Source: Acanthamoeba lenticulata
Lineage: Eukaryota; Discosea; Longamoebia; Acanthamoebidae
Length of the DNA: 64,000 nt
Direction of reading: 5' to 3'
Assembly: GCA_002179805.1 (NCBI GenBank)
Contig: NAVB01000069.1
Span: 62,001-126,000, forward strand
Under the pieces are notes generated by a model. That model saw only the letters and a list, made by a program, of their open reading frames with translations, was not told where the DNA came from and made no database searches. Positions within the stretch are counted from its first letter, which is position 1, and the number at the start of each line of letters is the position of its first letter. This document shows positions 22,001 through 32,346 of the stretch, one piece after another. Position numbers and translations under genes: made by a program.

Positions 22001-25000
22001 AGGCCATCGGTACGCCGCCGCTAGTGTCGGTCGTCATGAAGATGATGACCATGATGATGACTGCTGCTTTGCTCACGCGTGGGTTGGACGTGGACGTGGA
22101 CAGGCGAAACCATCATACGTGAGCGCGGCCTGTCGGACCGGCTCAAGACCATCAAGCCGGCCAAGGACGTCGGCGGCATCGCCGGCGGCATGAAGTTCTG
22201 TGTGGCGGGCATCTTCTTCAAGTTTGCCATCGACAACAACAACCTCTACGGTGCGCGCCTGGTCTCCTTTGTCCCCCTCCAAGGAATCACGTTTCTGACC
22301 TGCGGTCACTGGGCTTGTCCGTCGCAGGCGACGACGGCTTGGCCGCCAAGTGCGCGGGCCACGAGCTCAAGGCCTCCAGCGCCCTCTTCTCCTGCGGCAT
22401 GCTCGTCGGGCTCCACAGGTGCGCCTCTGGCCCGCTTTGTTCTTCTTCTTCTTCTTCTTCTTCCTGGTCCATGGTGATGCTCACAAACGGCGCCGTCCAG
22501 CCCGCTTGTTGTGCTGCTCGACTGGTGGGGCTATCGCCTGACGTGCTACTCGTGCCTGCCCATCAACGCCGGGACGCTGGCCTACGGTTCCGCCGACGGC
22601 GGCAACACGGGTTCGAATGCCGCCACCGTCCGACCTCGCTTGCTTGGGCCTCGCCATCTCACTTCCTTCCTTTCTGTGCAGTGCACAGCGGGATCAAGGA
22701 GCTGAACAAGCGGATTGAGACCGTCGCGGCCGTGCTCAACCTCAAGGGCCACTGGGCCGGCCGAGACAAGGCCCGGCGGCGCTTCCTCCACACGTGTTGC
22801 GACATCGGTTCGGCACCTTACCCGCATACAAGCACGCACGCACGCCCACTGAACCTCGCTGACATCAATGCCTTTGGTGCGTGAGCAGAGGGCCATCGGG
22901 GCACGGACGGCCACTACTACGTCGTGGTACGTCCCCGAAGACTCACGCCAAACGACTTGATCTCGCCTCACCCAAGTGCGCCTCGTGCAGGACACGGCGC
23001 GGCTGTTCCCGCCAGAGGACCCGCAGGACAGCGCGGCGACGACGTCCTTTCTGTACCGGCTCCTGCGTCCCGAGTTTGTGCGCGAGTACGAGCGGCCCCT
23101 GTCCAGCGACGCCTTCAGCCAGTTTGGCGAGGACGACCACCAGACGCACAACCAGGAGGTGCGCCAGGCCACCGCGCGCCTCAAGCACGACCTCATCCGC
23201 CGCTTCGCCGACGAGCTCGCGGCGTCCGCCTCCTCGCCCGGCGGCGACGACCTTGTCCAGGGTGCTCCTCTTTCCCTTCCCGTCGCGGGTTTTCCTGGCC
23301 TGGCCTGGCTTGCTGACGTCAGCGTGACGTGGCTCGGGCGAGACGTGGCAGAGATGCATCGGCGCGGCATCAACGTGCGCGGACTGGCGCTATTGGTCAA
23401 CTGCGTCTCGGACCCGCGCCTGCGGGCGCAGCTCCTGGCGGAGCTCGTTGCGCGCGTCATCAAGTGGGAAGTGCGCCGGGCCATGCGTGATGCCATCCAC
23501 CAGGCCGAGCAGGCGCGCCGCCGACAGGTCCGGGTGCGCGGCGCGCAGCCCTCGCCGTCGCCCGCCGCGTGCGCCAAGTGCGTGCTGGAGGCCGAGATCC
23601 GGCGGGTCGTGTGCGACTGCTTCCGGCGCGCGTTTGCTGGCGGCCCGGCCGAGCTGTGGGCCCGCGTCCGCGACCGGCTGCCGAAGCTCTTTCCCAACTT
23701 TGTCGGCCTCGCGACGCTTGACGCGTCGACCGAGCAGGAGGTCGTGCGCCACCTGTCGCCAAAGGCCATTGCGGCCCGCGTGCAGGCCCTCCTGGGCGTC
23801 ACCTTTGGCGCCGGTGACAACAGCAACGACGATGACAAGCAGCCGCTCGAGGAGACCTTCACCGAGGCGCGCCTGGGCAGCGTGGCGATGCGCACAAAGG
23901 AGGCCTACGTGCTGCCGCGCATCCAGGCCGACTGCTACGCGCTCCTCGCCGCACGCAAGAAGCAGAAGCTCGACCGCGGCACGCCCGCCAAGAAGCACGA
24001 GGCCGTGAGCTACTACCGCATGGCCGCCGGCCTCTACGAGAACGTCGTCAAGTGCAAGGCCAACGACGAGTACGCCCTCTACAACTGGGGCCTCGCCCTT
24101 CTCCACGGCGCCGAGCTGGCCGAGGGAGAGACCAGGGCCGAGATGGCCCGCGAGGCCGTGGCCAAGCTGAGCGCGTGCCTCGACGTGTGCCGGCGGGCCA
24201 ACCCGCCCAACGACGACCTCGCCGCGCTGGGCCTCCGGGCCACCGCCGAGTGCCTGGCCTTCCTCCTGACCGTCGCCGCGATGCCCGAGGACGACGAAGA
24301 GGCCTCGACGCTGTTCGCGCAGGCCGACCGCCACTTTGCCGCGGCCTACGAGCTTCTCGCCCGCCTCGGAGCGCCGGACCACGACCAGCCCAACCCGGGC
24401 GCCTTGCCCGCTGCTGCCGCCATCCCCGACGCGACGTCGCTCTTCGCGCCGGCCGAGCCTTCTCTCGCGGTCGTGCCAACGCCGCCGACCGGCGCTGGAG
24501 TCGCGTGGGTCGGCAGCGCCTACGAGGACGAGCTCCTGGGCCTGCTCCACAACTGGGCCAACCTGCGGCGCTCGTGGGCCGCAGCCCACAAGAACGACCC
24601 GGCGCGACGCGCGCGGCTCCTCGAGTCCGCGCTGGCGCTTTACCAGCTGTGTGCGCCGTCCGTCGAGCGGTGGACGGCCACCGTCGAGGCGAACGGCGGC
24701 GCCAATACGTCGGTGGCTGCCGAGGCCAAGACGGCGGGCGAGAATGGCGTCGACGGTGCCGACGGACAGCGCCCGCGGCTCCCCGCGGAGGGCTGGAGCA
24801 AGGGCCAGGAGGACCTCCTGCGTACGGCCGGCAGCCGCTTCCCGACGCTCTACAGCGAGCACAAGGCGGCCGCGACGGGCGTTCCGCCGCTCGCCAAGCC
24901 CGCGCTCACGCGCGAGGACAAGCAGGCCCGCGAGCAACGCCGTCGGGTCGCGCGGGTGCTGACCAACTGGGGCGTCACGCTGGTCGAGCTCGGCCGCGGA

Positions 25001-25446
25001 GCCGCCGACAAGCAGCCGCTGCCGCCGCAGCGGCTCAAAGAAGGGCGCGCTCGCTGGGGCGAAGCCAAGGCCAAGCTGCTCGCGGCCGAAGCCCTCGAGA
25101 CCGGCGCCGGTACAACTCGTCTTCCCTCTTCTCCCATCTCCTCCTCCGGGCAGAGAGGTCTCACCTGGGGCGTGACAGGCGCCTACAACATGGCGTGCAT
25201 TGCCGCGCTGGAGGGAGACGTCGATGAGAGCCGGCGATGGCTCGAGAAGTGCCAACGGTACCGCCTCTGGCCTGTGCCTTCCACTGGAAGGCGCTGAAAG
25301 CTGAAACTGACGGGATACAATCGCTTCGCGATGCCAGGGATGGTCGGGGGCCAGCCGTTCAAGTGTGGCTCAAGGACGAGGATCTGGCGTCACTACGCGA
25401 CCAGCAGTGGCTTCACGTTATGGTCTCCTCACCTACTGGGAAATAA
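19031..25446 (+). CDS. Large CLU-domain / TPR protein (clustered-mitochondria type)
   Basis: Starts at ATG 19031 (MKGFCQRMGWKPISPGE). It has a Lys-rich then Glu/Asp-rich stretch (19180-19310), a long low-complexity region with Tyr/Pro/Ser and an RGRGRGR patch (about 20800), and Asp tracts near 21650-21720. The conserved part begins DWTQEFHRIVRGL, then FVSVAKAIGETIIRERG, GMKFCVAGIFFKFAIDNN, KCAGHELKASSALFSC and MLVGLH. It continues with the CLU core LNLKGHWAGRDKARRRF, YRLLRPEFVREYERPLSSD and HRRGINVRGLALLVNCV. The C-terminal half is TPR-like (YRMAAGLYENVVKCKANDE, AYNMACIAALEGDVDESR). A final intron with donor near 25257 lets the last exon give VWLKDEDLASLRDQQWL to a stop at 25446. CLU proteins bind RNA and affect mitochondrial distribution; whether the N-terminal 2.5 kb is a separate gene is not excluded. 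Confidence 0.75.
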
Positions 25447-25619
25447 AACCTCCCAAGACGAAAGAAAGCTTCTTCCACGTTATGGTCTTTGGGTGCTCAT
25501 GTGGGAAGTGGCACGGCTCTCGAGCAAGACGTAACTGCGCCTGAACGGGTTCTGTGGCGGGAGTTGCGACTACTTGGATATTTGTAAACTTACAAGCACT
25601 GGAGGACATGTCGTGCCCA

Positions 25620-27569
25620 TCACGCGTCGCTCACATGCTGGAGCTGCCGCTTCTCAAAGACGACCATCAGGCCGCGGGGCTTGAGCGTGATCTCAAGGGC
25701 GCCTTCGACCTTCGCCCCCGGGGCCAGCTTGAATGTGTAGTTTCGCAGCAGCGCGGCCAGCACGATCTGCAGCTCGAGCTCGGCCATCGCCTTGCCCAGA
25801 CCTGGAAGGCAATCGTCATCACACCAGACAGTGTCAGCTTTCGTTGTTGGCGGCATTGATGCTGCCCCGGACAGGCGACGTACAGTTGCGCGGGCCAGCG
25901 CTGAAGGGCATGAACTTGGGGTCGCCCGGCGCGATGTCGGCGAAGCGCTCCGGCCGGAAGGCCTGCGCGTCGGCGCCCCACAAGGCCGGCGAGGTGAAGA
26001 GCGGGTAGAAGGGGACCCAGACCGAGGTGCCGGCCGGCACGTCGAAGCCGCACATGTCGGCATTGGCGATGAGCTCACGCGCCGAGCCCATGGGCGACAC
26101 GGGCGTCAGGCGCATGGACTCCTTGATCACCAGGTCGAGCTCGTGGAGGCGCTTGACGTCGTCGGAGCCCGGCACGGTGACGCCGGCGGGCAGGACGGCG
26201 TCGACCTCGCGCCGACAGCGCTCGGCGATGTCCGGGTGCTGGACCAGGTGGTACAGGGTCCATGCGAGCGAGTGCGCCGACGTCTCGTGCCCGGCGGCGA
26301 TGAAGGCGCCCAGCTCGCGCGCGATCTGCTCGTCGGGCATATGCTCACCGGTCTCGCTGTCGACGCTCGTCAGGAGCAGCGTCAGCAGGTCGCGGATCGA
26401 CTCCCATTCGGGCGTCGCCCGGCGCTTCTCGATCGCGCGCCAGCCGTAGCTGTGCGCCGTGTTCCTGCACCCACGACAAGCCAACTCATCAGCGCTTTCG
26501 CTTTCGTTTTCGCTCTTTTGAGACTTTGAGCGACGTACATGTTGGCGATGAGACGTTCGGTGCCGTGGCGGTAATAGTTGCGAAGCGGGTTGGCGATGCG
26601 CTTCTGGATCTCGAGGAGGCCTTCGGCCAGCGCGGCCTGCACGGCCACCTCCTTCCCCGACAGCGCGTCAAAGGACTCGCCGTAGAGCGTGCGCCCGATC
26701 ACGTCCTGAGGCCGCGTCGCGCCGTCGTCAGCATCGAAGCATTCAATGCATTCTTGGGGGCAAAGGAGGACGCACGAGGGTGAGGCGGCAGAAGAGGTCG
26801 TCGGCGTCGACGGGCGTGCCGGGCGGGCGGGACTCGATGGCGCGGAACAGGTTGTGGGTCTCCTCGGCCATGAGGCCGTGGAGCGCGCGCACGGCGCTGC
26901 CCGAGAAGGCGGGGCTCGCGATGCGCCGCTGCTTGCGCCACCACTCGCCCTCGCCCAGGAACAGCACCGGCTCGTGGAACCGCTTGAATGGCTCATAAAA
27001 CGATCCCTTTCTGTATTTTATAGAGAAAATATTAATAAATAAATAAAACGGAAAATATTGATAAATGAAGGGAGCACGAACACTTCGGACTTCATCGCTA
27101 TTTTGGCCGCAGCTGGGTCCGTCACGACCAACATGCGCACGCCGCCGTCGGGGTTCCTGTAGCCGAAGGTCGGTTAATAAAATTAAATTCTATTTTTATA
27201 ATAATTACAAAATAAATCAAAGACGAAGGAGAGAGAAGAAGGTGGTTTGGTACTTGATCTGAAAAATGGGACCGTGGTGTTGGGCGAATTCGGCGAGGAG
27301 GAGGTGAGTGTCCTTGGAGAAGGCAAGCCGCAAACCTTGCGTGAGCGTCAGGGCCGGAATCTTGGTGGCCCACTCGTAGCCCTTGGCCACCTGAAAGAGT
27401 TGAACCGCGACAAACACATTGAGCAAGGCAGTTGGCACCAACGTCCGCAGCAGGAACGCGAGGCTTTTCGAGAAGCCGAAAAGCAAGTCAGTAGTACCTT
27501 GGGCCGAAGGAGGTAGAATGCCAAGAGGACAGCTACAACTACAGAAAGGAGGATCACACCCCACGCCAT
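25620..27569 (-). CDS. Cytochrome P450 monooxygenase
   Basis: ATG at 27569 gives MAWGVILLSVVVAVLLAFY, a membrane anchor. Exons then read IFQIK, RMLVVTDPAAAKIAMKS, EWWRKQRRIASPAFSG (C-helix WxxxR), DVIGRTLYGESFDALSG, the I-helix GAFIAAGHETSAHSLAW, KESMRLTPVSPMG (ExxR), PAGTSVWVPFYPLF, FRPERFADIAPGDPKFM, and the heme loop FSAGPRNC. The last exon LGKAMAELELQIVLAALL ends at a stop at 25620. All P450 hallmarks are present, so it should be a functional, ER-anchored haem-thiolate enzyme; the pattern is nearest CYP4/CYP3-like microsomal classes, but the substrate is unknown. Two introns (about 27000-27060 and 27175-27245) are unusually AT-rich, with ATAAATAAATA runs, against the GC-rich exons. Confidence 0.93.
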
Positions 27570-27760
27570 GCTGTCGAACTTGGTGTTTGTTTGATTTGAG
27601 GTAGAAGAGAATAAAGCGCTACCGCCCAGCTCGCACAGCAACACAGTGCGACGAAATAAAATTGCTTCTTGTTTTAGCTCGCTGCCAATTGGCGGTCTCC
27701 ATAGACATTCGGGAAATGTCAACATAATGGCCCAATGGCGTTGTGCAGCTCTCCGCACGC

Positions 27761-28175
27761 CTACTGCTGGTGCACACGCTGCGCGGTCTCGCCCAAATGC
27801 TTAACATCGCCTCCCAGCTTGGTGTCCGGCAGGTCTGCGGCTCCGCTGGCTGTTGTGGACATGACCTGCAAGGTGGGCGGCCGTCAGCCAAACTCGCCCT
27901 TACACGCGTCCATGAGTGAGTGGCTAAGCTGTACGTACATTGAATCGTGGCTCGGCCAGGTTTGTGTGCAGCCGAGTCTCGACTCCTTCCTTGACATCGC
28001 CCCTCATGACTTCCTCTCGCTCGCCGGCGAGCTTCTTGCTCATAGCATCTCTTTCTCTGATGAGAACGTCATCGCTCTGGAAGCTCGTTTGAAGGTTCAC
28101 GTTCTCCTTCTTGCCTCGTTGGATTCCCTGCTCTTGCCCCTCAAGGATCAAGTTGCTCGCTTCCTGCTTCGACAT
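27761..28175 (-). CDS. Small hydrophilic protein of unknown function
   Basis: Two exons, about 113 residues. ATG at 28175 gives MSKQEASNLILEGQEQGIQ, then KKENVNLQTSFQSDDVLI, AMSKKLAGEREEVM and HTNLAEPRFN. An intron beginning GTACGTAC joins to VMSTTASGAADLPDTKLGG and GETAQRVHQQ, stop at 27761. It is strongly charged, lacks cysteine, membrane segments or a signal, and looks helical or disordered. I do not recognise the family. An acceptor-like CAG just before the start suggests an untranslated first exon. Confidence 0.5.
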
Positions 28176-28481
28176 GATGTGGTCCTGTGCAGGGAGGGGA
28201 CGTATCAGGTTCCTGAGTTCACCAGGAGCCAAACAAAAGACGCGTACCTGTGTGTGTGTGTGTGTGATAGAGTGGGTCTGCTGCTGTTGTGTTTGTGTCT
28301 TTGTTTGGTTTTATGTTAAGGCGATGTACTTGCGGCTCTAGGATTGACCTTGCGTCCACCTGACCCAAGATCAGCCCACACACAGAACGCAAACCAAAGG
28401 CAAGCCACAAGCGCAGGGAATTTCAGCCACTCGCTCTGGCCCACACGTGAAGAAGAAACTCTTCGAGAAACAACGCACGTT
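28176..28481. repeat. Intergenic/5'-UTR region with (TG)n microsatellite
   Basis: 306 bp between the small hydrophilic gene and the DUF3605 gene. A (TG)n run of about 8 units lies near 28250-28266. Nothing else is recognised except a possible 5'-UTR intron for the downstream minus gene. Confidence 0.45.
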
Positions 28482-29018
28482 TTAGAGCGCAGGAGCTCGC
28501 GCATGCGTCATGATGTGCGCGTGGCTCAGATTCGGCACGCTGCGCAGAATGGGCGGATTTGTGAAGAAGACGTAGTCCATGGCATTTGGGTCGATGTGTT
28601 GTCGAAGAATCTGTTCTACCTTGACGTCTGGCATCGGTCGTAGAGACCAAAGCAGATAATGTTCGATGCCAGCCTCCAGAGCATAGGGGAAGTCGTTTAA
28701 CACCCACAAAGAGCGGTTGTTGTGCACGTCCGCAGGAGGGGGCACAACAAATCTCCTTCCTCCGTGCAAGCAAGCTTGCCGCTGAAAGGGGTAGCCGAAC
28801 TTGTGGTGCAACACATGATCGCCCACGGTTGCAAACTCCGTCGTCATCTCTTTCATTCTTCTGTGATAAAGTGCCTGATCAACAGGCAAGCGGCCGAATC
28901 TTTCAAAGGAGCGAGAACGAACGATGTCCACAACCTCCGCCCACGCCAAGCGCCGTGTAACAGTTCCTGGATTGCTGGGCATAGCTGCGCGCAAAGGGAG
29001 GGTCCGCCACCCTTTCAT
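28482..29018 (-). CDS. DUF3605 (Gig1-like) protein
   Basis: Apparently single-exon frame; ATG at 29018 (MKGWRTLPLRAAM), about 178 residues. It shows RRLAWAEVVDIVRSRSFER, FGRLPVDQALYHRRMKEM, TTEFATVGDHVLHHKFGYP, NRSLWVLNDFPYALEAGIE, HYLLWSLRPM, YVFFTNPPILRSVPNLSHA and HIMTHA. The W..V...RS.....GR.P, LNDWPY..G..H..VW and N....RS...H.H order is that of DUF3605/Gig1, named in fungi for induction by N-acetylglucosamine. Biochemical role unknown. Upstream frames lack a conserved start, so the ATG at 29018 was preferred. Confidence 0.75.
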   Translation of the reverse strand: MKGWRTLPLRAAMPSNPGTVTRRLAWAEVVDIVRSRSFERFGRLPVDQALYHRRMKEMTTEFATVGDHVLHHKFGYPFQRQACLHGGRRFVVPPPADVHNNRSLWVLNDFPYALEAGIEHYLLWSLRPMPDVKVEQILRQHIDPNAMDYVFFTNPPILRSVPNLSHAHIMTHARAPAL

Positions 29019-29099
29019 CTTGGTGGGCCGGGTTGAGTAGATCGAAACAAAAAGAAAAAAACGCTCATCAACCCTCTCACCACTTGGTACAAAAGAAAG

Positions 29100-29172
29100 C
29101 TCCCCGGGCAGGGTTCGAACCTGCGACCTCACGGTTAACAGCCGTGCGCTCTACCAACTAAGCTACCGAGGA
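29100..29172 (-). tRNA. tRNA-Asn (GTT)
   Basis: 73-nt cloverleaf on the minus strand. The acceptor stem TCCTCGG/CCGGGGA has one G-U pair and the discriminator is G. The anticodon stem-loop is CACGG-CTGTTAA-CCGTG, giving anticodon GTT. T-arm GCAGG-TTCGAAC-CCTGC. B-box GGTTCGAAC and A-box TAGCTTAGTTGG are intact, and there is no intron. Confidence 0.96.
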
Positions 29173-29329
29173 CCCTTGTTGCAGTTAAGGTCTAACAGAG
29201 TTTTCTCTATTGGTCGGCTACATCTGGTGTTTCCGAAAAGTGTTTAGCGAAACATTTCGAACAAGAAAATCCCCAAGAAATGATGCCCTGCGTTATTTGC
29301 ATACTCCGTGACACAACAGAAAGGCGGGT

Positions 29330-29504
29330 GAGGAGAGGCGACCGGCAGGTGACGAGGAGGCGGTCAGCTGATGAGGAGAGGCGACTGGCAAGTGACGAGG
29401 AAGCGGTCGGCTGATGAGGAGAGGCGACTGGCAGGTGACGAGGAGGCGACTGGCAGGTGACGAGGAGGCGGTCAGCTGATGAGGAGAGGCGACTGGTAGG
29501 TGGC
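29330..29504. repeat. 43-bp minisatellite with a 22-bp internal duplication
   Basis: Units begin GAGGAGAGGCGAC at 29330, 29373, 29416 and 29481: periods 43, 43 and 65. The longer step contains an exact-type 22-bp duplication of the GGCAGGTGACGAGGAGGCGACT kind (positions about 29431-29452). Because 43 is not a multiple of 3 the array shifts frame, so it is more likely non-coding than a coding repeat. It lies just 3' of the transposase-related gene and beside tRNA-Asn. Confidence 0.85.
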
Positions 29505-29559
29505 GCGGCAGGACCGGCCTGGTGTGTGGCGTCGTAGTGCAACCAGTCGTGCTCACCAT

Positions 29560-31720
29560 CCATCGGGGGCAACATGGTAGCGCGGACCAGTGACTGTTGT
29601 TGGTCCACGAGGAGGCGATTCACAACGAGAGCGCGTGCAGGCTCTCAACAAGAGATTCCTCTGGTATGCTGGGCTCTCTCCCCCCTTCTCTTTCTTTCTC
29701 TTTTGCCAGGTCGCCACACTCACTCTGCCCGTCACGAAACACCACAGGCAATTAGGCAAACAAGAGGGGTGATGCTGGCGGTGTGAGGGATGATGTACCT
29801 CAGCAAGATTGTCAACACGGGCCTTCTTCAGCCCCTTGCCCTTCAGGTACATCTGGTGGGCTTCGGGGTCAGTGATGAACTGGATGAGGCGTTTTTTCTT
29901 CGCTTCAAGCTTGCCCTGGCCCTTGTATGTGAGGATGAGGCGCCGCTTCTTCATCTCCTTCTCAACTTGAGTGCACTTCATCTTGCTAATCATTTCGGGG
30001 GTCAGGGTGTTGTTGTCATCCTCCACAAGGTCAGGTAGAGCAGCAGGTCGCTTCTTACGCTTCTGTGGATGATGATGACAATCCAGCCCACTAAGGTAAG
30101 GACAACACCACCAGAAAGGGTGGGACGAGCTCAACACATAGGAGGGACTCACCTTGGTCTGTGTTGCAGGCTCTGCAGCTGGTTCTGTGCGGGGCACATC
30201 GAAGTTGGTCTTGTTGAGGCCCTCGAGGTATTCATCACCAAGCCTAGCTGACACTTGTTTTTCCTTGGCTTTACGTTGGCGGTGGTGCTTGGCGCGTGTG
30301 ATGGCAGCACACTTGAACTCACATGATGCTTGATGTTCTCGGTCATGCACGCGGCAGTGGTCCAGGCGGGTCAAAGAGTGCTGCTGCAGGCCATTGCCCA
30401 CGAGGCCAAGGGCGGCATGTTACTGATCTTGAATATGTTGATGTGGCAGTAACAGCAGCAACCTGGGTCGCAGATGGGTTTGAAGTAATGGGCCTTGGCA
30501 AGCTGCACTTGGCGAATGACCTCTTCATGGTAATTAGCTTCCTGCTCATTGGGGGTCTTCCCAAATGACTGCCATGTGTGTGTGAGGTGAGAAGGTGCTG
30601 ACAAAGTGGGAGGGCAAAAAAGTGGGGCACATACAGGGCTGCACATCATGCAGTTCATCAACCAGTGGCCCATCCTCACTGTAGCACCCTGTACTGCTAT
30701 GGACTCACCAAGGGTGTCTTTGATCTTTGCCTGATAGTTTTTTTTGAGGTGGCCACAATCAAGGCGACTCTGGCAGGATCACCATGCATACAGGTATGAA
30801 TGAGTGCTTGTGTAATGGAAAAGGTGTGTGTGTGTGTGTGGGAATATACCTTGATGTGTGCAAGCCATAGGTCAATTGATATGATTTTTTCTATAGATGT
30901 GTCATTGTCATGGACAATATATTCAAGGTTTTTCAGCAGGTCAGCTTTTCCCAGGTAGTTGATGAGGTGATGGAAGCCCTCGCACTCCATGCCATGGGAT
31001 GTGCCCAGGTAATTGCCTGGTGTGATGACCACTTTTTTTCCACTTACTTCCCATACATGTTCTTTGACTAATGTCATTTCATGTACAATGTTGTGCTGTT
31101 CAATGTCCACTTCTGTGAATGTGCCTATTTCAGAGTCACACTTGTTGTTCCAGGAACCATCAACAGCAAGCCATTGTAATATCAACTCACTATTTTGGTA
31201 CCTATCACACATGCTAAACTATTAATCATTATTGTACATGGTAGGGATGAAGGTAAATATGTATTTGATCTCTAACAAGGTTTGTTGTTCATCTTTCACT
31301 TGCTCTATTGTCTCACAAACTATCTTTTCAATTGGTTTATGTGAATTTACACAAAAATAAGAGAAGCCCAGTTCTATATGGCGCTGCATGTAGACCTCAT
31401 GGCCAATACCATCCAGCAGAAAAGTGGCCAATTCAAGGTTGAACTTAGCAATGCATGGTCTGTGCTTCCCTCCTATTTTTCTGCTTTGAGGCTGGCGGGG
31501 ATAACATATTGAAAGCTGGCAGAGACAATGTGCTGGATACCAGTGACATGCTGGCAGTTGATGGAGAAAAGGGGGCCTAAACAGAAAATAACAGATTGAA
31601 AGGACACAATGCCAAAAGAATCTGATGCCCATATTGTTGAGATTTATTCATGAGCAGTACTCCACAGTTGCACATGCTTGGAGCCTTGGGCGCAGGCCCC
31701 TTTTTTTTGTGTCCATGCAT
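29560..31720 (-). mobile_element. Mutator-like transposase-related gene with SAP-like C-terminal domain
   Basis: AT-rich, intron-containing minus-strand gene. Likely start at ATG 31720 (MHGHKKKGPAPKAP, with CNCGVLL). Exons then read KFNLELATFLLDGIGHEVY, WLAVDGSWNNKCDSEIG, VVITPGNYLGTSHGMECEG, LKNLEYIVHDNDTSIEK and, after an intron at about 30850, RLDCGHLKKNYQAKIKDTL, VRMGHWLMNCMMC and NEQEANYHEEVIRQVQLAK. The DGSWN...G, H/E, GMExEG, VxDxDxS and C.H.KKN order resembles the Mutator-like transposase domain, where the acidic residues would be catalytic. The 3' part has ISKMKCTQVEKEMKKRRLI and YKGQGKLEAKKKRLIQF, a SAP-like DNA-binding helix pair. The link between the two halves (near 30390-30440) and the stop cannot be spliced confidently, so decay is possible. 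Confidence 0.55.
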
Positions 31721-31784
31721 TGTTGGGAGGAAATAGCTGTTTCCACACCCATTTTCATGCCAGGATTTTAGGAAGATAGAACAG

Positions 31785-31820
31785 AATCCCAATTACTCAT
31801 CTGGATGAGTAATTGGGATT
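31785..31820. repeat. Perfect palindrome, 17-bp arms and 2-nt loop
   Basis: Left arm 31785-31801 (AATCCCAATTACTCATC) is exactly complementary to the right arm 31804-31820, separated by TG. It lies 65 bp upstream of the probable start of the transposase-related gene, at its edge with the AT-rich spacer. Confidence 0.9.
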
Positions 31821-32273
31821 TTTTAGTTTGTGCACATTTCATGCAGGTCAGCAACCAATAGAAAAAACTCTGGAACAGGCCCTTAAGCTGTGCCACTTTT
31901 GAAATTAGAACAAGGCTTTTCAACACACCAGTTTTTGGCTCAAAGGAAGGTTTTTTCCTTTATTTAATAATTTTATTGGAAATTAAAATTTTTTTGTTTT
32001 TTGAATTGTCCACTTGGACAACTATTTCACCAATATGATTATTTAATGCGATCTTGGTAATAAATGGTTTTTATTAATAATATTTGTATTTTAATGATTG
32101 CAATTAAATATTTTCAAAAAAAGATATAAAACCAACTTTTTGTTTTTACAATTAAAATTATGACATGGCCATATGATAATTTTGATGTTTAATCCGGATG
32201 CAGTGAAATTACTGAACAAGTAGGACATACACAAAAACAAGTGGCCCTTTCACCAGACGATTAAAAACAAGCA
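31821..32273. other. AT-rich non-coding spacer
   Basis: About 450 bp of very AT-rich sequence with T- and A-runs between the palindrome and tRNA-Phe. No conserved reading frame was seen on either strand. Base composition contrasts sharply with the GC-rich genes on both sides. Confidence 0.6.
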
Positions 32274-32346
32274 GCCCTCTTAGCTCAGCTGGTAGAGCGC
32301 ACGACTGAAGATCGTGAGGTCGCTGGTTCAAACCCGGCAGAGGGCA
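32274..32346 (+). tRNA. tRNA-Phe (GAA)
   Basis: 73-nt cloverleaf. The acceptor stem GCCCTCT/AGAGGGC is fully paired, discriminator A. Anticodon arm CACGA-CTGAAGA-TCGTG gives anticodon GAA. T-arm GCTGG-TTCAAAC-CCGGC. It is followed by a T4 run (ATATTTTCC), a plausible RNA polymerase III terminator. Confidence 0.95.

Noticed and set aside
22441..22465. TTC trinucleotide run as a coding Phe/Ser repeat
   Set aside because: It lies in an intron of the CLU gene by splicing of the conserved CLU frame, acting at most as a polypyrimidine tract.
24052..25227. 391-codon plus-strand frame in a second phase within the CLU gene
   Set aside because: Composition is Arg/Gly/Ala-rich with no motif; it overlaps the TPR-coding frame and has no independent support.
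23390..25255. 621-codon open frame on the minus strand opposite the CLU-TPR gene
   Set aside because: GC-rich coding DNA often leaves the antisense frame free of stops. The plus strand has recognisable CLU and TPR motifs; the minus frame is Arg/Gly/Val-rich without conserved features.
29207..29623. Open frame across the 43-bp repeats, resembling a Ser/Leu/Pro repeat protein
   Set aside because: The repeat period is not a multiple of three and the frame survives only because of the sequence of the array; the start is non-ATG.
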